This document shows, piece after piece, positions 1-7,105 of a DNA stretch of 20,525 bases. The notes beneath the pieces are model-generated. The model was not told the DNA's origin. It did no database searches and worked only from the letters and a program-made list of their open reading frames with translations. The position numbers and the translations under genes are program-made. Position 1 is the stretch's first letter. Each line of letters opens with the position of its first letter. The stretch comes from an uncultured Lachnospiraceae bacterium (GTDB lineage Bacteria > Bacillota > Clostridia > Lachnospirales > Lachnospiraceae), in NCBI GenBank assembly GCA_947594085.1, contig CANQEB010000009.1:1-20525 (forward strand), read 5' to 3'.

Positions 1-64
1 CGAAAAATCCTTCATAATGCAGGAGAAATCAGGCAGCATTGGAAATCTTCGGCATAGTTTTTTC

Positions 65-90
65 TTCGGTATAATCATTATTATACCGAA
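65..90. repeat. Perfect 10-bp inverted repeat
   Basis: Arms TTCGGTATAA (65-74) and TTATACCGAA (81-90) are exact reverse complements around a 6-nt loop. The repeat lies just upstream of the point where recognisable transposase coding sequence begins, so it may mark a breakpoint, a nested small element or a terminator-like hairpin. I recognise no gene in bases 1-100. The short open frames there match nothing I know. Confidence 0.5.
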
Positions 91-101
91 TTCAGGATAA
101 G

Positions 102-392
102 ACTGATCAGGGCTGGCAATACCAGCATAAGCAATACCAGGAACGACTGAAGAAAAAAGGAATCCGCCAGAGCATGTCCAGGAAAGGGAACTGCCTGGAC
201 AACTCTATAATGGAAAATTTCTTTGGACTATTGAAATCAGAGCTATTATACCTGCAGAAGTTTGAGTCAATAGAAGAATTCTGGATGGAATTAGAAAAAT
301 ATATAGATTATTATAATAACAAACGAATTAAGGCAAAACTAAAAGGACTGAGTCCTGTACAGTACAGGATTCAATCCTCATTAGTTGCGTAA
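102..392 (+). pseudogene. IS3-family transposase OrfB, C-terminal fragment
   Basis: In-frame codons from about 102 read [13 protein letters not shown] and continue past an internal ATG at 174 through KGNCLDN, the [13 protein letters not shown] block and the [18 protein letters not shown] tail, stopping at 390-392. These are the last part of an IS3-type rve integrase domain. The DQG aspartate and the MENFF glutamate correspond to the second and third members of the DDE triad. The first aspartate and the N-terminal HTH are absent, and the reading frame is interrupted upstream near the 65-90 palindrome. The fragment cannot encode a working transposase alone. It could be completed upstream only if a frameshift joined it to sequence outside the window. 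Confidence 0.75.
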
Positions 393-428
393 CTATCAAT
401 TTTTGTCTAACTTTTTGGGGTCAGATCA
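102..428 (+). mobile_element. IS3-family element, right-end remnant
   Basis: The segment holds the end of an IS3-type transposase followed by about 35 bp of non-coding sequence ending in an AACTTTTTGGGGTCAGATCA-like stretch. That resembles the terminal inverted repeat of IS3/IS150-group elements, which end in CA. The left end, orfA and most of orfB are missing from the window. The element ends about 45-50 bp from the gatB stop codon, so its arrival may have replaced the operon's original 3' flank and terminator. The exact right boundary (about 423-428) is uncertain. Confidence 0.6.
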
Positions 429-474
429 ATACCGCTGCGGCAGTCTCATTCTTCCTGTATATCGTTTGCTCGTT

Positions 475-1908
475 TTATGCCAGCAGCTCCTTCAGCAGCT
501 TGTTCACCGCTCCCGGATTTGCCTTGCCCTTCATCGCCTTCATCGTCTGGCCGACGAGGAATCCGAGCGCCTTGTCCTTGCCGCCCTTGTAGTCCGCGAC
601 GGACTGCGGGTTGGCCGCGATCACTTCCTCCACGACGCGCTTCAGCTCGCCCTCATCGTTGACCGTCTTCAGGCCGTGCTCCTCTACGTACTTCTCCGGG
701 TCGGCGTTGTCGTAGAAGATCCGCTCGAAGACTTCCTTCGCCACGGTCTGGTTGATCGTCCCCGCCTCGACGAGCTCGATCAGCTTCGCGAGGTGCGCCG
801 GTGAGAAGCCGAGCTCATCCGGCTCCATGTTCTCCTCCTTGAGAAGGCGCAGCGTCTCACCCATCAGCCAGTTTGACACTTTCTTTGGCTTGCCGCACAG
901 AGCGGTCGTCTCCTCGAAAATGTCCGCCATGCGCTTCGACTCGGTGAGGATCCCGGCGTCGTAATCCGGGATGTCGAACTCCCTCTTGTAACGCGCCAGC
1001 TTCTCGGTGCGCAGCTCCGGCTGACGGTCCTTCACGGCCTGCAGCCACTCGTCGCTGATCACCACCGGCACGAGATCCGGGTCTGGGAAATAGCGGTAAT
1101 CGTGCGCGTCTTCCTTGGAGCGCATCGGGTAGGAATACTCTTTGTTGTCGTCCCAGCGGCGCGTCTCCTGGATGACTGGCTTGCCCTCCTCGAGCAGCTC
1201 GATCTGCCGGGCCCGCTCGCCGTCGATCGCGCGGGCAATCGCCTTGAACGAGTTGAGATTCTTCATCTCGGTGCGAGTGCCGAATTTCTCTGATCCGACC
1301 TCGCGGACCGACAGGTTCACATCCGCGCGCATCGAGCCCTCCTGCAGCTTGCAGTCCGATGCCCCGAGATACTGGACGATCAGGCGCAGCTTGTCGAGGT
1401 ACGCGATGACCTCGTCAGCATTTCGCATGTCCGGCTCGGACACAATCTCAATCAATGGGACGCCGCTGCGGTTGTAATCCACGAGCGAACAGTCCTCCCA
1501 CTCGTCGTGAATAAGCTTGCCGGCATCCTCCTCCATGTGGATCTCGTGGATGCCGATCACCTTTTTCCCGGCTGCTGTCTCGATCTCAATGCCGCCGTCG
1601 TGGCAGATCGGCAGGTAGAGCTGCGAAATCTGGTAGTTCTGCGGATTGTCCGGGTAGAAATAATTCTTGCGGTCAAATTTGCAGTACTGGTGAATCTGAC
1701 AGTTCGTCGCGAGGCCGACCGCCATCGCGTACTCCACCACCTGCTTATTTAATACCGGCAGCGAGCCCGGCATTCCGGTGCAGACCGGGCAGGTGTGGGT
1801 GTTCGGCGCGCCGCCGAACGCGGTGGAGCAGCCGCAGAAAATCTTCGTCTTCGTCGCGAGCTCTACGTGAACCTCCAGTCCGATGACTGTCTCGTATTGT
1901 TTCGCCAT
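475..1908 (-). CDS. gatB: Asp-tRNA(Asn)/Glu-tRNA(Gln) amidotransferase subunit B
   Basis: The 477-residue product is the tRNA-binding and kinase/transamidation subunit of cytosolic GatCAB, which phosphorylates the side chain of misacylated Asp-tRNA-Asn or Glu-tRNA-Gln and amidates it with ammonia channelled from GatA. It begins MAKQYETVIGLEVHVEL, the usual GatB start. A cysteine-rich CGCSTAFGGAPNTHTCPVC block follows near residues 27-45, and a YqeY-like C-terminal tail ends in NPGAVNKLLKELLA. Length is normal for the family. I chose the ATG at 1908, not an upstream in-frame ATG at 1953, because AGGAGGTG lies just before it and family alignment starts there. Only one base separates the gatA stop from this ATG, and its ribosome site lies inside gatA, so the two are probably translationally coupled. 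It is the last gene of the operon; no clear terminator is visible before the IS remnant. Confidence 0.97.
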   Translation of the reverse strand: MAKQYETVIGLEVHVELATKTKIFCGCSTAFGGAPNTHTCPVCTGMPGSLPVLNKQVVEYAMAVGLATNCQIHQYCKFDRKNYFYPDNPQNYQISQLYLPICHDGGIEIETAAGKKVIGIHEIHMEEDAGKLIHDEWEDCSLVDYNRSGVPLIEIVSEPDMRNADEVIAYLDKLRLIVQYLGASDCKLQEGSMRADVNLSVREVGSEKFGTRTEMKNLNSFKAIARAIDGERARQIELLEEGKPVIQETRRWDDNKEYSYPMRSKEDAHDYRYFPDPDLVPVVISDEWLQAVKDRQPELRTEKLARYKREFDIPDYDAGILTESKRMADIFEETTALCGKPKKVSNWLMGETLRLLKEENMEPDELGFSPAHLAKLIELVEAGTINQTVAKEVFERIFYDNADPEKYVEEHGLKTVNDEGELKRVVEEVIAANPQSVADYKGGKDKALGFLVGQTMKAMKGKANPGAVNKLLKELLA

Positions 1909-1909
1909 C

Positions 1910-3508
1910 TCAGCCCACCTCCTTCGCCGCGGAAGCAGCCTTCTGCACGCCACCGCATATCTTTCTCATCTCGCCGGATACTGCCTCGTGTATCTCATAT
2001 GCATTGTTCAATCCGCATGCTTTCGCGCCGTCATATTTCTTCTCGCACGCCGCAAGCTCCGGCGCAACCCAGCGCCCTCTCGCCTGCTCGTACGCGTACG
2101 CCGCGCGGATAATATTCTTCTCTTTGAAGCAATCCCCGATCAGCTGCACGCCGATCGGCAGCCCCTTGCCATCCGTGCAGACCGGCACGGAGATGCCCGG
2201 CAGACCGGCCAGATTGACCGAGATCGTGTAGATGTCACCCAGGTACATTTTCAGCGGATCGCTCAAGGATTCGCCGAGCCTCGGCGCGGTCGTCGGCGAC
2301 GCAGGCGCCAGAATCACGTCGTATTTCTCAAACGCGCGGTCGAAGGACTGTTTGATCAGCGCCTTCGTGCGCAGCGCTTTCAGGTAATAGGCATCGTAAT
2401 ATCCGGAGCTCAGGACGAACGAACCGAGCATAATTCTGCGCTTCACTTCCTCACCAAAGCCCTCGGAACGGCTCTTCTTGTACATACTGTGCAGGCCGTC
2501 GTAGTCCTTTGCACGGTAGCCGTACTTCACGCCGTCGAAACGCGCAAGGTTCGAGCTTGCCTCCGCCGACGCGATCACATAGTATGCCGGGATCGCGTAC
2601 TCCACAAGGCTTAAGTCAAACTCCTCGACCACAGCACCCTTCTCGCGCAGTACGTCCGCCGCCTTCATGACCGCGGCGCGCACCTCGTCGTCGAGTCCCT
2701 CGCCCAGATAATCGGACGGAATCCCGACGCGCAGGCCCTTCACATCATCGACCAGCGCGGAGGTGAAATCCAACTCCCTCCGGTCAATCGATGTGCTGTC
2801 CTTTTTGTCATATGAAGCGATCATTTCGAGAATCGCGGCACAGTCCGACACGTCCTTCGCGATCGGCCCGATCTGGTCAAGCGACGAACCGTACGCGACC
2901 AACCCGTAGCGGGAGACCGTCCCGTACGTCGGCTTCAGACCCGTCACGCCGCAGAACGACGCCGGCTGACGGATCGAGCCACCCGTGTCAGAACCAAGCG
3001 CATAAGGCGCCTCGCACGCAGCCACCGCCGCGCAGGAGCCACCCGAAGACCCTCCGGGCACATGATCCGGATTCCACGGATTCCTCGTCGGCCCGAATGC
3101 GGAAGTCTCTGTCGTGCTTCCCATCGCGAACTCATCCATGTTCGTCTTTCCGAGGATCACCGCCCCAGCCCTGTTCATATTCAAAACGGCTTCCGCTGAG
3201 TAGGTCGGCACAAAATTGTACAGGATCTTCGAGCTGCACGTCGTTTTCAGGCCTTCCGTGCAGATGTTGTCCTTCACAGCTACCGGCACACCCGCGAGCG
3301 CCCCAGAGTACTGTCCGGACGCAATCCCTTTCTGGACCTCATCTGCCCGCGCGAGCGCGCCTTCCGCATCCACGGTCACAAACCCGTTGATTCCTCCATC
3401 CGTCTGCGCGATCCGATCAAGCGACGCCTGCACCGCCTCGCGGACCGAGACCTCTTTTTCCTTTATTTTCCTGCCCATCTCAAGGGCAGTTAAATCTGTC
3501 AACTGCAT
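1910..3508 (-). CDS. gatA: Asp-tRNA(Asn)/Glu-tRNA(Gln) amidotransferase subunit A (amidase), C-terminally extended
   Basis: GatA is the amidase-signature glutaminase that supplies ammonia to GatB. The catalytic Lys-cisSer-Ser triad is visible: K79 in VAVKDN, S154 in PGGSSGGS and S178 in GGSIRQPAS. These positions match those I recall for Staphylococcus aureus GatA. The start is the ATG at 3508 (MQLTDLTALEMG) behind an AAGGAAA ribosome site; the open frame continues 26 codons upstream without a good site. Total length is 532 residues. The family core ends near RWVAPEL at about residue 485, so the last 47 residues (AACEKKYDGAKACG... to AAKEVG) are an extra tail, and its coding DNA also carries the gatB ribosome site. 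A 159-bp gap separates it from gatC. Confidence 0.97.
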   Translation of the reverse strand: MQLTDLTALEMGRKIKEKEVSVREAVQASLDRIAQTDGGINGFVTVDAEGALARADEVQKGIASGQYSGALAGVPVAVKDNICTEGLKTTCSSKILYNFVPTYSAEAVLNMNRAGAVILGKTNMDEFAMGSTTETSAFGPTRNPWNPDHVPGGSSGGSCAAVAACEAPYALGSDTGGSIRQPASFCGVTGLKPTYGTVSRYGLVAYGSSLDQIGPIAKDVSDCAAILEMIASYDKKDSTSIDRRELDFTSALVDDVKGLRVGIPSDYLGEGLDDEVRAAVMKAADVLREKGAVVEEFDLSLVEYAIPAYYVIASAEASSNLARFDGVKYGYRAKDYDGLHSMYKKSRSEGFGEEVKRRIMLGSFVLSSGYYDAYYLKALRTKALIKQSFDRAFEKYDVILAPASPTTAPRLGESLSDPLKMYLGDIYTISVNLAGLPGISVPVCTDGKGLPIGVQLIGDCFKEKNIIRAAYAYEQARGRWVAPELAACEKKYDGAKACGLNNAYEIHEAVSGEMRKICGGVQKAASAAKEVG

Positions 3509-3667
3509 ATCGTTTCCTTTCCTGCCGCCATACCGCCAGATCAATTCTCTTATTTTCTGAGTCTTGTCCGTCATATTCTTCTGCATTGCACTTCAAGCGG
3601 CACATTGTCATTCATCGGACAACCCAACGGCTGTCCAGCTTTGACCTGTCCCGATTGGGAAGCTCGG

Positions 3668-3961
3668 TCACTCTACCGTCTTCGGCACCTTGAAGGCCCC
3701 ATCCTTCTCCGCCGGAGCGTTCTCCAGAATCTTCTCCCGCTCATCGCCGTTCGTCACCACGTCCTCGCGGAACACGTTGTTGACCGGAAACACATGCGAG
3801 AGCGGCTCGACGCCCGACGTGTCCAGCTCGTTCAATTTGTCGACGTAATCAAGCATTCGCCCGATATCGCGTTTCGCCTGCTCCTTCTCCTCGTCGGAGA
3901 GCTCCAGCTTCGCCAAAATTCCGACATATTCGATCGTCTCATCACTGATGATATTCGCCAT
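3668..3961 (-). CDS. gatC: Asp-tRNA(Asn)/Glu-tRNA(Gln) amidotransferase subunit C
   Basis: The 97-residue product matches GatC, the small wrapping subunit that stabilises the GatA-GatB interface. Family features are [21 protein letters not shown] at the N-terminus, the [21 protein letters not shown] core and the [19 protein letters not shown]-terminus. I chose the ATG at 3961 because it aligns with other GatC starts. A GTG at 3982 in the same frame is possible, but an in-frame TGA lies only a few codons further upstream. The immediate ribosome site (GGAAAA) is weak. A much stronger GGAAGGAG lies about 55 bases upstream, on the far side of a hairpin. In the 159 bp between gatC and gatA I see only a weak hairpin (GGACA/TGTCC arms, 3617-3636). 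Confidence 0.96.
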   Translation of the reverse strand: MANIISDETIEYVGILAKLELSDEEKEQAKRDIGRMLDYVDKLNELDTSGVEPLSHVFPVNNVFREDVVTNGDEREKILENAPAEKDGAFKVPKTVE

Positions 3962-3970
3962 ACTTTTTCC

Positions 3971-4014
3971 AGAGATCACCACAGCATGTTTTCAAAACAA
4001 GTTCCGGGATCTCT
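3971..4014 (-). promoter_or_regulatory. Hairpin between strong SD and gatC start
   Basis: On the minus strand AGAGATC (4014-4008) is an exact complement of GATCTCT (3977-3971). The stem encloses a 30-nt loop that contains the palindromic TGTTTT-G-AAAACA (3999-3987). A strong Shine-Dalgarno-like GGAAGGAG sits immediately 5' of the stem and the gatC ATG sits about 10 nt 3' of it. The hairpin could bring the site close to the start, or control access to it. This is inference from base pairing only. Confidence 0.35.
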
Positions 4015-4126
4015 TCTCCTTCCTTTTACCATTTTTCACCACAAAACGCGGCAATTTTTCTCCTCGCAGCCTTCAACGTGCAAGCGCCATCCGGCATATT
4101 CATGTACGCCACAGATTAACACACGG

Positions 4127-5413
4127 TCAGAAGCTCGGAATAAGATGCGCCCCAGCCTCATCGCTCTTGTACAGAATCTTAAGCTCATCTCCGTCCTCGA
4201 ACGGAATGCGCCAGTAGACCGGCTGTTCGGAGCTCACCTCCGCCGTATAATTTTTGCCTTCTCCTTTCACGCTGAGACTGACGGCATTGTAGGAGTACTC
4301 TTCGTCCGCATTGTCCAGGATCAGATTGTAGGTGCCGGCCGGGAAATCCCGTCCCGCCACCATGCTTTCCTCAAGCTGCACTTCTTCCAACCCCTGCTGC
4401 GGCTCGCGATCCTTGCGGACAGCGCCCGGTTTGGTGAGCCCTCTAAGCTCCACGCCGCCGATGTCAAGACCCGTCTCTATCACAACCTCCGTCCCTTCTT
4501 CCAGCGCAATGATATCGGAATACTCGTAATACGGGCAGTCCTCGTCCCAGAAATCCTTGTAGCTCTCCTGCCGTTCCGGCGCGTAGAGTGTCAGCTCCGT
4601 GCTAGCATAGGCTTCCGCGTCCGCTTCCCTCCAGTACACAAAGGCGCTCTCCTTGGCGCAACAAAGCTGGTATTCCCCGGCCGGGATCTCATAGCCCACC
4701 TCATAGATGCCCGGCTCAAGGGCAATGCCGTAATACCTTTCGTCGTCCTCGTCCCACGCGATTGGCTCCGGTCCATTGTCCGAGTTGCCACTTCCCCCTA
4801 TGTTAAAGTTGAAAATAGTTCCGCCATTGCGCTTGTACTCGATCAGCTTCTGCGCCACGATCGGGAACACGACAAACAGAAGAATGATAATCAGGAACAG
4901 GAGCTTTATGAGTCTCCCTGCCCCGCTCTTTTTGCGGACCGTTCCAGTCTGGCTGCGCCGCTTCAGCTCTCTTCGGCGCGCCGCGGCAGATTTTCCGGCT
5001 GGCACAGCGCCGGATGTCGTACTTCGCGCCGTACCCTGCGGCACCCGGTCTGCTGCGGACGATGTCTGAGCTGTCGCAGATGCCGTCGATGCCCATGCGG
5101 CTGCTTTATCCGCTCCCGCAGATGTCCCTGCAAATGAACCCGCAGCCGTTGTCGTCCCTGCGGTCGCCCCTCTTCTCTGATAGTGCTCCAAACCAGCCGT
5201 TGCGGGCTGCTTCTTCCGCTTCCACGGCCAGTTGTCCCCGTAACCGTTGTCCTTGTTCAGATGATCCTCACAGTCTCCGCGGTGAAACATAGCCGCAGAT
5301 TTCTCGTTGTGAGTGTTCAGATGATATTTCTTGTCGTTCTTTGTGTTGTCAAGCCCGCACTCCGTACATCTCCCGTTCACGAGCTTGCCACCGCACAGCG
5401 TACAACGTTCCAT
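4127..5413 (-). CDS. Zinc-ribbon single-pass membrane protein, unknown function
   Basis: I do not recognise a named family. The 428-residue protein opens with a compact zinc ribbon (C4xxC7 and C16xxC19). A low-complexity Ala/Thr/Ser/Gly-rich linker runs from about 70 to 145, and a basic stretch from about 145 to 170. One hydrophobic segment (about 167-188, LIKLLFLIIILLFVVFPIVA) follows. The acidic C-terminal region of about 240 residues carries two related motifs, LEPGIYEVGYEIPAGEYQL and the later VAGRDFPAGTYNLIL, which suggest duplicated beta-rich domains. By the positive-inside rule the zinc ribbon should be cytoplasmic and the C-terminal domain outside. The ATG at 5413 follows AGGAGGATCAC; an earlier in-frame ATG lacks such a site. 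It lies between aspS (212-bp gap) and gatC (165-bp gap), same strand, with no clear terminator, so it may be co-transcribed with the transamidation genes. Confidence 0.8.
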   Translation of the reverse strand: MERCTLCGGKLVNGRCTECGLDNTKNDKKYHLNTHNEKSAAMFHRGDCEDHLNKDNGYGDNWPWKRKKQPATAGLEHYQRRGATAGTTTAAGSFAGTSAGADKAAAWASTASATAQTSSAADRVPQGTARSTTSGAVPAGKSAAARRRELKRRSQTGTVRKKSGAGRLIKLLFLIIILLFVVFPIVAQKLIEYKRNGGTIFNFNIGGSGNSDNGPEPIAWDEDDERYYGIALEPGIYEVGYEIPAGEYQLCCAKESAFVYWREADAEAYASTELTLYAPERQESYKDFWDEDCPYYEYSDIIALEEGTEVVIETGLDIGGVELRGLTKPGAVRKDREPQQGLEEVQLEESMVAGRDFPAGTYNLILDNADEEYSYNAVSLSVKGEGKNYTAEVSSEQPVYWRIPFEDGDELKILYKSDEAGAHLIPSF

Positions 5414-5581
5414 GTGATCCTCCTCCGACGCAGCGCTGCCGTCTGCTCTCAATGTCAGCTCAACCGTCGATCAACCGTTGTGGCTGCTGACTTACTGACG
5501 TTGATTCACCTTCAACCGGCAGCATATAGTTCTCCCACGCGGAATCCTTCACCCGAATTTTTTGAATCTGTTCTTCCCCGG

Positions 5582-5624
5582 ATGCACCGGATGCATAGAC
5601 ATACCGAAAATTCGGCATGTGTCT
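5582..5624 (-). promoter_or_regulatory. Two consecutive hairpins directly after aspS stop
   Basis: One base after the aspS TGA the minus strand reads AGAC-A-CATGCCGA, a 4-nt loop, then TCGGTATGTCT. This gives a stem of about 12 bp with one bulge and one G-T pair (5624-5597). A second stem follows at once, ATGCA/TGCAT (5596-5582). Neither is followed by a run of T, so they do not look like a classical intrinsic terminator. They may be processing or stability elements that lower expression of the downstream genes relative to aspS. The rest of the 212-bp gap holds nothing I recognise apart from a short direct repeat (TCAACCGT twice near 5459-5477). Confidence 0.4.
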
Positions 5625-5625
5625 G

Positions 5626-6957
5626 TCACGGCTCCAGCCTCGACAGGTCGCGCGGGAACAATGTGGTTTCTCTTACATTATCCTCCCCAACCAGCTTCAT
5701 TGTCAAGCGTTCCAGACCAATTCCCAGTCCTCCGTGCTTCGGCATCCCATATTTGAACGTGTCGAGGTACTGATCCATGCCCTCCTCCGACATGCCGCGC
5801 GCCGCGATCTTGTCGCGCAGCATCTGATAATCGTGGATACGCTGGCCTCCCGTCGTGATCTCCAGCCCACCGTAGAGCAAGTCGAAGCTGAGCGTGAACG
5901 TCGGGTCCTCCGGATCGTCCATCGCGTAGAACGGGCGCTTTTTCGACGGATAATGCGTCACGAACACGAAGTCCGCGCCGTATTCTTCCTTGAAATATTT
6001 GCCGATCAGCGATTCCTCCTCCGGCTCCAGATCGTACGGGTTGCGGATCGGGCGGTCGTACTTCTCGGAGACGAGCTGCTTCGCGCGGTCGAAGCGCACC
6101 ATCGGGATCTGCTCCACGTTCGGCAGCGTGACGTTCAGAATGCGCAGCTCGTCGGCGTACTTCTCCTCCAGCAGCTTCATCGTATACTGCAGAAATCCGG
6201 TCTCCATCTCCATGATGTCGACAAAGCTGTCGATGTAGCCCATCTCGAAGTCCAGGCTCGTGTATTCGTTCAGATGGCGCTTCGTGTTGTGCTTCTCGGC
6301 GCGGAACACCGGCGCCGTCTCGAAGACGCGGTCGAACACGCCGACCATCATCTGCTTGTAGAACTGCGGGCTCTGCGCCAACACCGCCGGGCGATGGAAG
6401 TAGTCCAGCTTGAAAATGTTGGAGCCGCCCTCAGCGCCCTTCGCGCCGATCTTTGGCGTGTGAATCTCGGTAAACTGCTGGCTGTAGAGGAAATCGCGGA
6501 AACCCCGCACAATGCCCTCCTGTAGGCGGAACTTCGCGCGCTCGCGCACGTTGCGCAGTTCGATGCTGCGGTTGTTCAGCTTCGCCTCGAGAGAGGTCTT
6601 CAGCTTCCACTTGCCGATCGGCAGCGGCAGCGTATCGTAGGGCGTCGTGAGGATCTCCCCCTCCGTCACGCGCAGCTCGACGCCGTGCGGCGCTCTCTCG
6701 TCCGCGGACAATGTGCCGGTCAGCTCTACCGTCTGCGCCTCGCGGATCTTCTCCGCGGCGAGGCTTGATGTGCCCTCCTCGAACACGCACTGCAGCAGCC
6801 CGCCGCGCTTGCGCAGCACAACAAACACCACATCGCCCATGTCGCGCACCGTGTGTACGGCTCCATTCACTTTCACCGTGCTGCCGATGCGCTCCGGCTT
6901 CAGCAGTTCGTCCAGCTCTAATGCTTCCTTTTCTGTCACTCCTGATAAAAATTCCAT
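5626..6957 (-). CDS. aspS: Aspartyl-tRNA synthetase, archaeal type, probably non-discriminating (Asp/Asn)
   Basis: The 443-residue protein is a class IIb synthetase of the short archaeal/eukaryal-like AspRS type, without the GAD insertion of ordinary bacterial AspRS (about 590 residues). An N-terminal OB-fold anticodon domain (about 25-105) precedes the catalytic core. Motif 2 is FRAEKHNTKRHLNEYTS and motif 3 is GGLGIGLERLTM. H35 in GAVHTV and P90 in RAPHG align with the His/Pro pair of non-discriminating archaeal AspRS; discriminating Thermococcus AspRS has Trp26/Lys85 there. It should therefore make Asp-tRNA-Asn for GatCAB, in agreement with the operon. The ATG at 6957 follows GGAGAGGAGAAC; the open frame extends 44 codons further into the leader without family similarity. 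A T-box leader precedes it. Confidence 0.93.
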   Translation of the reverse strand: MEFLSGVTEKEALELDELLKPERIGSTVKVNGAVHTVRDMGDVVFVVLRKRGGLLQCVFEEGTSSLAAEKIREAQTVELTGTLSADERAPHGVELRVTEGEILTTPYDTLPLPIGKWKLKTSLEAKLNNRSIELRNVRERAKFRLQEGIVRGFRDFLYSQQFTEIHTPKIGAKGAEGGSNIFKLDYFHRPAVLAQSPQFYKQMMVGVFDRVFETAPVFRAEKHNTKRHLNEYTSLDFEMGYIDSFVDIMEMETGFLQYTMKLLEEKYADELRILNVTLPNVEQIPMVRFDRAKQLVSEKYDRPIRNPYDLEPEEESLIGKYFKEEYGADFVFVTHYPSKKRPFYAMDDPEDPTFTLSFDLLYGGLEITTGGQRIHDYQMLRDKIAARGMSEEGMDQYLDTFKYGMPKHGGLGIGLERLTMKLVGEDNVRETTLFPRDLSRLEP

Positions 6958-7072
6958 AATGTTCTCCTCTCCGTTCCGGGACGCTCCATGTGCAATCGCA
7001 TACTTTGCCTGCTGCCTCCTAGCCTCTTTGTTGAATGCATTCTCGTTCGCCTGGCTCGTTTTACGCGCACAT

Positions 7073-7105
7073 AAAAAGCCCCGGAACATCCTATGATATT
7101 CCGGG
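7073..7105 (-). terminator. T-box-controlled leader terminator
   Basis: On the minus strand CCCGGAA (7105-7099) pairs with TTCCGGG (7086-7080) across a 12-nt loop and is followed by GC and a TTTTT run. It lies about 115 bp before the aspS ATG. Its 5' arm abuts the 3' arm of the antiterminator helix (CGGATAT 7134-7128 with ATATCCG 7113-7107), so the two structures compete, as in class I T-boxes. Confidence 0.9.

Noticed and set aside
353..369. Palindrome TCCTGTAC-A-GTACAGGA in the IS fragment
   Set aside because: It encodes the conserved SPVQYR end of the transposase, so codon constraint and chance explain it better than a regulatory site.
385..804. Plus-strand open frame overlapping the 3' end of gatB
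   Set aside because: It lies opposite gatB in a GC-rich gene, has low-complexity Leu/Arg/Val content and no ribosome site; it is a shadow of gatB codons.
3605..5137. 510-codon plus-strand frame opposite gatC and the zinc-ribbon gene
   Set aside because: It spans two well-supported minus-strand genes and their spacer, has no family features, and the minus strand has clear ribosome sites and domains.
5521..5580. Possible intrinsic terminator between aspS and the zinc-ribbon gene
   Set aside because: The hairpins after aspS have no T-run on the minus strand, and the nearby T-rich stretch on the plus strand lacks a stem in the right position.
5617..6525. 302-codon plus-strand frame opposite aspS
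   Set aside because: It is the antisense shadow of conserved AspRS motifs; composition is dominated by Arg/Leu/Val/His as expected for such shadows.
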